Shown one piece after another: positions 6,422-10,827 of a stretch of DNA of 10,827 bases. The DNA comes from Candidatus Phycorickettsia trachydisci (GTDB lineage: Bacteria > Pseudomonadota > Alphaproteobacteria > Rickettsiales > Rickettsiaceae). The stretch lies in NCBI GenBank assembly GCA_945875085.1, contig CAMCJU010000014.1:1-10827 (forward strand), read 5' to 3'. The number at the start of each line of letters is the position of its first letter. The stretch's first letter is position 1. Both the position numbers and the translations under genes were made by a program. Under the pieces are notes generated by a model. That model was not told the origin of the DNA, ran no database searches, and worked only from the letters and a program-made list of their open reading frames with translations.

Positions 6422-7697
6422 TTTTTTGCCTAAATCTCTACTTGCTAGGTTTGCGCTTATAATTGCGGTGCCAGCAATTTTATTTCAAATTTTGATTATA
6501 CATTTGTTTTATCAGAGGCATTGGAATAATGTCGCTACGCAAACCAGTCACCTTATCGTTAATAACATCGCTGCCTTAATTAATATTATCGATGCTGGGG
6601 ATAGGAAGCTTGCAGATCGTGTAGCTGGAACTCTAAATGTTGCTATGATTGATCCTGCTAAAAACTATCAAGATATACGCAGCAATATCTCTGAAAAAGA
6701 ATTTTATATCTTAGCGCAGGTGCTTGAGGCAAGGTTTACTGATTTTAAAATTTTTCAGCACGAAAGTTATTTGGATATCTTCATAAAAAAAGATAGCGCG
6801 CTGCTGCAATTTAGGATCTCTAATAAGCCGTTGATAAACCCTACTACTATAGTGTTTGTCGTATGGATTTTATGCCTTAATTTGTTTGTCATTATTGTCT
6901 CGATTATTTTTTCTAAAAATCAAATTAAGTCGATACTCGATCTTGCAAGAGCGGCAGATCAATTTGGCAAAGGAATAAAGTCAAGATCTGATTTTAAGCC
7001 TTCTGGGGCTAGGGAGATAAGGTTAGCTGGGTTAGCTTTCATCAAAATGCGCGAGCGTATAGAGGGGCAAATTAACAAGCATACCAAGATGCTGGCTATG
7101 ATTTCTCATGATTTAAGGACTCCTTTAACTAGACTTAAGCTGCAATTGGCTCTTTTGCCGGATATGGAAACTAAAGCCATGGAGGATGATATCAATAGCA
7201 TGCAGCAAATGATAGATAGTTATTTGAATTTTGCTAAAGGCCAGCTTGTTGAAGAAAAGCAGCGCATTAATTTGAGCCAATTGTTAAGTCAATATTGCAA
7301 AAAAGCGCATTACTCTAATTTAGAAGTAGTATTTTTGGATCCAGCGCAAGAGGTGCATGCAAATATTAATGTGAAAAACTTCTTAAGGGTGCTGGACAAT
7401 ATTTTTTCAAACAGCGCTAAGTATGCAAATAAGGTTCAGGTTTCGCTTAGCATGGATAAGTATATTTCTATTGAAATTGACGATGATGGCCCGGGCGTTT
7501 CTAGTCAGGAGCAAGAGTTGCTAGCAGCGCCGTTTTATCGCTCAGATGCCTCTAGGCGCTTAGGAAAGGAGGGAAACGTAGGCTTGGGTCTTGCCATTGC
7601 TGATGAGATCATTAAAGACCACCTTGGGGAGCTTAAGATACTAAGATCTAAAGCGCTAGGAGGTTTGTTGGTTAGGATTTTGCTTACTCTTAGCTAG
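6414..7697 (+). CDS. EnvZ-like membrane sensor histidine kinase
   Basis: The sensor partner of the preceding response regulator. I prefer the ATG at 6414 (427 residues), overlapping the regulator stop by 8 nt, to an in-frame GTG at 6360. Layout: membrane helix 1 about 12-32, a periplasmic region about 33-142, membrane helix 2 about 144-166, a HAMP linker about 167-218 (KPSGAREI), the phospho-acceptor His232 in MISHDLRTPLTR, the N-box RVLDNIFSNSAKYA (325-338), G1 DDDGPGV (356-362), F-box APFYR (372-376) and G2 NVGLGLAI (388-395). All kinase motifs are intact. The periplasmic part is of modest size and matches no sensor domain I know. The helix-HAMP-DHp-HATPase layout and TPLTRLKL H-box match the EnvZ class. 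The gene ends CTAG, close to the convergent orphan gene. Confidence 0.92.
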   Translation: MGNFLPKSLLARFALIIAVPAILFQILIIHLFYQRHWNNVATQTSHLIVNNIAALINIIDAGDRKLADRVAGTLNVAMIDPAKNYQDIRSNISEKEFYILAQVLEARFTDFKIFQHESYLDIFIKKDSALLQFRISNKPLINPTTIVFVVWILCLNLFVIIVSIIFSKNQIKSILDLARAADQFGKGIKSRSDFKPSGAREIRLAGLAFIKMRERIEGQINKHTKMLAMISHDLRTPLTRLKLQLALLPDMETKAMEDDINSMQQMIDSYLNFAKGQLVEEKQRINLSQLLSQYCKKAHYSNLEVVFLDPAQEVHANINVKNFLRVLDNIFSNSAKYANKVQVSLSMDKYISIEIDDDGPGVSSQEQELLAAPFYRSDASRRLGKEGNVGLGLAIADEIIKDHLGELKILRSKALGGLLVRILLTLS

Positions 7698-7704
7698 TAA
7701 AAAT

Positions 7705-7752
7705 ATTGGAAGAAGGCTTAGAGGAAATCTTGGAAGAGACCTTGGAAGAGAT
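7705..7752 (-). repeat. Four 12-bp tandem units spanning the stop codon of the orphan gene
   Basis: On the minus strand, four degenerate 12-bp units follow each other: ATCTCTTCCAAG (7752-7741), GTCTCTTCCAAG (7740-7729), ATTTCCTCTAAG (7728-7717) and CCTTCTTCCAAT (7716-7705). They encode the C-terminal LFQ-G-LFQ-D pattern. The stop TAA (7718-7720) stands where the other copies have CAA. Confidence 0.8.
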
Positions 7753-9484
7753 CTTTTGTTTCTCCATCATACTTACGTTCCTGAATCTTATCTGGGTAAT
7801 ATAGCGTACCTTCTTGCGCATCTTCACGCTCCCCTCCTTCAAATTTCTCCTCTTCTTCTTGCGGCTTTTTATAACTCTTTTGCACTTGACCCCAATTTTT
7901 TAAGCCAAGCTCTACTTCATTTTGCTTTATTGTCGAGAAATATCCCTCGTTCTTAATTTTTTCAGCGTTTGGATGATTCCACATTTTAGAAAAAGCATCC
8001 GCCAATTTTTGAATTTCATCCGGGCATTTGTGGCCATTAAATTTTGGTGCAGCTTTTTCTCGCAACAAATCATATATGCATTCATCATCATTTTTGAGAA
8101 TATTATACTTTGTTTTATAGGTACGTAATTGGTGCTCAATATCTTGATATATTTTCTTAAAATCATCATTAAATCTGGATTCAATGTCTTGGTTTAGCTT
8201 TTTGATCTGGCTTAGTGGCATTTTATCTAATGAAGTCTTTTCAAGCTTTTCTTCATGCCATTGACAAGTTTTTTGAATCACCTTAAGATTATCGCTCTGA
8301 CCATTCTTTAAAAAATAATTACCTAAAGAAACAACAAGTTCTGGATCTTTTATTGCATGGTGAAAATGTTTCATAGCTTCAGCTGCATTTTTTTCTACAA
8401 GAATTTTTTTTCCCACAAGAATTCCATCTAGCTTGCAACGACCCAGAAAATAATGATAAATGTTGTTTAATTTTGTTCCTTCTTGTTCGGTTCCTTGCAC
8501 TGCTCTTGGAATCATTGCTTCAAGGCCCCTGGATATATTTTTATCACTATTTGAGTTATCCAGCTCATTAGCTCTTAGAAGATCATCGATACATTGCTTG
8601 ATATCTTGTGGATCGAGATTATGATTTTTTATGATCCAAATCAGCGTTGCTCTGAGTCCAAGCATCTTAATTAAATCAGTGACGTGTATTTGGGTACTAT
8701 GCTTGCCATATCCATATTGATTATATGGTTTATATTCTTGCAAAACTTTATTCACTATCTTCATCTCAAGTGTATAATTATAAGGATCCTTTTCATATTT
8801 TATTTTGACATTATGATCGTTTTCAAGAATGATTATCATTGTAGCCCCGCAATACGAATTGAATGGATTGTGTGGATCTTTGAAAATCTTCTCGAGTTTC
8901 TCGTACAACTTTATCGCGCCTTCAGTAGTGTATTGCTGCAGCTTATAAAGATCATCAAATTCATTCATAAGAGTGTCAACTTCGCTCTCGATTTCATTTA
9001 GCTGATTACTTAAAATATTACAATCATATTGTTGTAATTTTGCTAGGATGTTTGCAAGGTTAAGATATTTGTCTTTAAATGCATCAGGGCAATCTTTATG
9101 CCCGTAAACGTCAAGAAAGAATCTAAGTATTACGTGATTTTTATTTATGCTTTGAAGATCGGGGTTAATTACTAGTCGATGAGCAAGTGAAAGTAAAGCG
9201 ATATTTGGCTCATCTTCTGCCAAATTGTGCATCTTAGCCATTTCTTTCAGCTCAGCTCTTTCTTTCATCTTAGCCATTTCTTGCAGCTTAGCCATTTCTT
9301 GCAGCTCGGCTTTTTCTTGCGGATTAGCTTCTTTAGCCTTGTTATTATTTTTTTCACGCAGTTTGGCTTGCTTTTTTTTAAATTTCCTGAGCTCCTTGTC
9401 GAACAAACTTTTCACATCTTCAAAGGTTGCTTTTTCTGTCAGCTCTGGATTGTTGCCTCCTTGCGCCGCATCTTTTATTCCCAT
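7718..9484 (-). CDS. Hypothetical protein with N-terminal 6-residue repeats and a Sel1-like segment
   Basis: I do not recognise this 588-residue protein. It has no signal peptide or membrane helix. Residues 20-90 are highly charged and probably helical, with five 6-residue repeats (56-85; QEMAKL, QEMAKM, KERAEL, KEMAKM types). The middle is predicted mostly helical. Residues 343-377 (YFLGRCKLDGILVG....NAAEAMKHFHHAI) resemble one Sel1/TPR-type unit, 'LG..Y..G.gv.....kA...y..A', though the match is loose. The C-terminus is acidic (EEEE at 543-546 and EGGERED at 549-555) and ends in a 4-residue repeat (DLFQGLFQDFL). The ATG start (9482-9484) has no Shine-Dalgarno sequence. It lies 60 nt downstream of nuoE on the same strand and converges on the kinase gene with a 20-nt gap. 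Codon use looks as AT-rich as the neighbours. A secreted effector is possible from its make-up and presumed host-associated lifestyle, but nothing here proves secretion. Confidence 0.75.
   Translation of the reverse strand: MGIKDAAQGGNNPELTEKATFEDVKSLFDKELRKFKKKQAKLREKNNNKAKEANPQEKAELQEMAKLQEMAKMKERAELKEMAKMHNLAEDEPNIALLSLAHRLVINPDLQSINKNHVILRFFLDVYGHKDCPDAFKDKYLNLANILAKLQQYDCNILSNQLNEIESEVDTLMNEFDDLYKLQQYTTEGAIKLYEKLEKIFKDPHNPFNSYCGATMIIILENDHNVKIKYEKDPYNYTLEMKIVNKVLQEYKPYNQYGYGKHSTQIHVTDLIKMLGLRATLIWIIKNHNLDPQDIKQCIDDLLRANELDNSNSDKNISRGLEAMIPRAVQGTEQEGTKLNNIYHYFLGRCKLDGILVGKKILVEKNAAEAMKHFHHAIKDPELVVSLGNYFLKNGQSDNLKVIQKTCQWHEEKLEKTSLDKMPLSQIKKLNQDIESRFNDDFKKIYQDIEHQLRTYKTKYNILKNDDECIYDLLREKAAPKFNGHKCPDEIQKLADAFSKMWNHPNAEKIKNEGYFSTIKQNEVELGLKNWGQVQKSYKKPQEEEEKFEGGEREDAQEGTLYYPDKIQERKYDGETKDLFQGLFQDFL
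9230..9319 (-). repeat. Five 18-bp tandem units in the orphan gene
   Basis: Five 18-bp units occupy 9230-9247, 9248-9265, 9266-9283, 9284-9301 and 9302-9319; a sixth, very degenerate unit may continue to 9337. On the given strand the third and fourth read CATCTTAGCCATTTCTTG and CAGCTTAGCCATTTCTTG, one base apart. They are in frame and encode residues 56-85. Confidence 0.92.
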
Positions 9485-9544
9485 TATAAATCACTATATA
9501 AATTAATAAAACATTTATATTTTTAAGGACTAGCTTTTATTTCA

Positions 9545-10033
9545 CTAGGCTTTGTCAGTAAGCTCTCTTAAGAGCTTGCCAACTTCTTTAGGATTGATAT
9601 TTTCATGAAAGTCATCGTTAATTTGCGCCACCGGGGCCTTAGTGCAAGCTCCTAGGCACTCTACTTCCCGCAAACTGAACATGCCATCCTTGGTAACTTC
9701 TGTGCATTTAATTCCTAGCGCCTCTTCAAAAGCTGCGACTAGCTCATGAGCCCCGCTAAGCCAGCACGGCGTTGTTGAGCAAACCTGTATGTGATATTTG
9801 CCTACTGGTTTTAGATTAAACATACTATAAAAGCTGGCAATTTCATGGACTTTTACATAAGACATATCTAACAATCCAGCAACATATTCCATTACGCAGA
9901 CCGAGATCCAGCCATCATTTTGCCTTTGCGCAAGGTCCAAGAGTGGCAAGATTGCGCTTTGCTTTACAGGGTATTTGGCAATGATCTGATTGGCTAAAAT
10001 GAGGTTTTTTGGCCAGAAAGAAAAAGTGTTCAT
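9545..10033 (-). CDS. nuoE: NADH-quinone oxidoreductase subunit E (24 kDa, 2Fe-2S)
   Basis: NuoE is part of the peripheral NADH-oxidising arm of respiratory complex I and binds the [2Fe-2S] cluster N1a. I chose the ATG at 10031-10033 (162 residues), 4 nt after the nuoD stop, because AGG (10041-10043) sits 7 nt upstream as a good ribosome site. An in-frame TTG at 10067-10069 would add 12 residues overlapping nuoD and is less likely. The four cluster ligands are all present: Cys85 and Cys90 (VCSTTPCW) and Cys126 and Cys130 (CLGACTKAP). GWIS at 41-44 and EIASFYSMF at 64-72 also match the family. It follows nuoD, as in many bacterial nuo operons, but nuoF does not follow here; the next gene is an unrelated orphan. 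Confidence 0.96.
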   Translation of the reverse strand: MNTFSFWPKNLILANQIIAKYPVKQSAILPLLDLAQRQNDGWISVCVMEYVAGLLDMSYVKVHEIASFYSMFNLKPVGKYHIQVCSTTPCWLSGAHELVAAFEEALGIKCTEVTKDGMFSLREVECLGACTKAPVAQINDDFHENINPKEVGKLLRELTDKA

Positions 10034-10043
10034 ATCGTTACCT
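10034..10043 (-). promoter_or_regulatory. Ribosome binding site that fixes the nuoE start
   Basis: AGG at 10041-10043, the last sense codon of nuoD, is followed by the nuoD stop and then the nuoE ATG, with 7 nt between AGG and ATG. It is one of the few recognisable Shine-Dalgarno sequences in the window and favours the 162-residue NuoE. Confidence 0.6.
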
Positions 10044-10827
10044 GTCGATTTCTCCAAAGACAATATCAAGAGTTGAGATAATAGTTACCACATCTGCCAT
10101 TAAGTGCTTTTTGGTCATAAAATCCAGAGCTTGCAAATGAGCAAAGCCGGGGGCTTTAATTCTGCAGCGATATGGCTTATTGCTACCATCAGAATACAGA
10201 TATACTCCAAATTCGCCTTTTGGCGCTTCTACTGCCATATAGGCTTGGCCTTTTGGCACATTATAGCCCTCAGTGTAGAGCTTAAAATGGGCGATCATGC
10301 TTTCCATAGAATTTTTCATATCATGTCTTTTTGGGGGTGAAATTCTTGGATCAAGAGTTTTGATGTGCCCTTGAGGCATTTTGGCGATGCATTGATTGAT
10401 GATTTTAATTGACTCATACATTTCGGCAATGCGTATCATGTAGCGGTCATAACAATCGCCGTTTTGCCCAACTGGAACTGCAAATTCCAGCTCATCATAA
10501 ACCTCATAGCTCTGATTGCGCCGCAAATCCCAAGCTACGTTCGAGGCTCTGAGCATGGGGCCTGAAAAGCCAAAATCCATAGCTTGAGCAGCGCTGACAA
10601 CGCCAATATCAACCAAGCGTTGCTTCCATATGCGGTTGCTTGTTAATAAAGTTTCTACATCTGCTAGGTATTTTGGAAAGGCTCTTGCAAAACTAGCAAT
10701 CTCTTCCAGTAACCCGTCTGGCAGGTCTTGAGCAACGCCTCCTGGCCTGAAATAGTTAGCATGCATTCTAGAGCCGCTTACTCTTTCGTAAAATCCCATG
10801 ATTTTTTCCCTTTCTTCAAACAGCCAC
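10038..10827 (-). CDS. nuoD: NADH-quinone oxidoreductase subunit D (49 kDa), 3' part, cut by window edge
   Basis: NuoD lies in the Q-module of complex I, at the interface with the membrane arm where quinone is reduced, and is related to the large subunit of NiFe hydrogenases. The window holds the last 262 residues; the frame stays open through the right edge (WLFEEREKI precedes the internal Met at 10797-10799), so that ATG is not the true start. Family segments seen: FYERVSGSRMHANYFRPGGV, GPMLRASNVAWDLRR, YDRYMIRIAEMYES, the region around VEAPKGEFGVYLYSDGS, and the C-terminal STLDIVFGEIDR, the usual end of NuoD. The fragment shows no frameshift. The N-terminal quinone-site residues lie outside the window. 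Confidence 0.97.
   Translation of the reverse strand, partial: WLFEEREKIMGFYERVSGSRMHANYFRPGGVAQDLPDGLLEEIASFARAFPKYLADVETLLTSNRIWKQRLVDIGVVSAAQAMDFGFSGPMLRASNVAWDLRRNQSYEVYDELEFAVPVGQNGDCYDRYMIRIAEMYESIKIINQCIAKMPQGHIKTLDPRISPPKRHDMKNSMESMIAHFKLYTEGYNVPKGQAYMAVEAPKGEFGVYLYSDGSNKPYRCRIKAPGFAHLQALDFMTKKHLMADVVTIISTLDIVFGEIDR

Noticed and set aside
7698..7717. Possible bidirectional terminator between the convergent kinase and orphan genes
   Set aside because: The 20-nt gap has no self-complementary stem; its regular look comes from the 12-bp repeat that enters it.
8684..9001. Plus-strand open frame of 105 codons, very hydrophobic
   Set aside because: It is antisense to the 588-residue gene, whose frame is longer and has a sensible composition. 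Hydrophobic antisense frames are expected opposite AT-rich charged helices.
9230..9319. CRISPR-like array
   Set aside because: Units are contiguous without spacers and lie in frame inside a coding region.
9225..9526. Two overlapping plus-strand frames with Ser/Leu/Phe repeats
   Set aside because: They are the complementary reading of the 18-bp array and adjacent lysine/glutamate codons; their repetitive look derives from that array.

Overview
The window is AT-rich and tightly packed, with short intergenic gaps, few Shine-Dalgarno sequences, and bacterial housekeeping genes of alphaproteobacterial type. Small size, AT bias, a nuoD-nuoE pair that is not followed by nuoF, an EnvZ/OmpR-like pair and a large unrecognised ORF together suggest a Rickettsiales-like, host-associated alphaproteobacterium. 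This is inference from gene content; no marker here fixes the genus.

Left part (1-3862, all minus strand, transcribed right to left): folB - rodA - tolQ - tolR - tolA - dut. folB and rodA are 2 nt apart, tolQ/tolR 4 nt, and tolA/dut 3 nt, so they look like one or two operons. rodA supplies the glycan polymerase of lateral-wall synthesis. TolQ-TolR-TolA form the proton-driven inner-membrane motor that holds the outer membrane to the cell wall during division. dut (5' part only, cut by the window edge) removes dUTP, and folB belongs to folate synthesis.

Middle part (4067-7697, all plus strand): yqgE - ABC-transporter ATPase - OmpR-family response regulator - EnvZ-like histidine kinase. The first pair overlap in a TGATG junction, and the last pair overlap by 8 nt. 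A 204-bp divergent gap (3863-4066) separates this set from folB and holds one plausible sigma70-type promoter for yqgE.

Right part (7718-10827, all minus strand): the 3' two-thirds of nuoD, then nuoE (respiratory complex I), then a 588-residue protein I do not recognise. That protein has a repetitive charged N-terminus, one Sel1/TPR-like segment and a very acidic C-terminus. It converges on the kinase gene.

The striking theme is short tandem duplication inside or at the edges of genes: a 17-residue triplication at the YqgE N-terminus, a 13-bp tandem duplication at the yqgE/ABC junction, a 15-bp pentapeptide-like array in the ABC ATPase, an 18-bp array and a 12-bp array in the orphan protein (its stop codon lies inside the latter), and small repeats in tolA. 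A second point is tolA itself. Its membrane helix runs upstream of the only ordinary in-frame start and meets a run of eight T, which suggests a frameshift, slippage or a non-canonical start. I see no RNA genes, CRISPR arrays, transposases or convincing intrinsic terminators.
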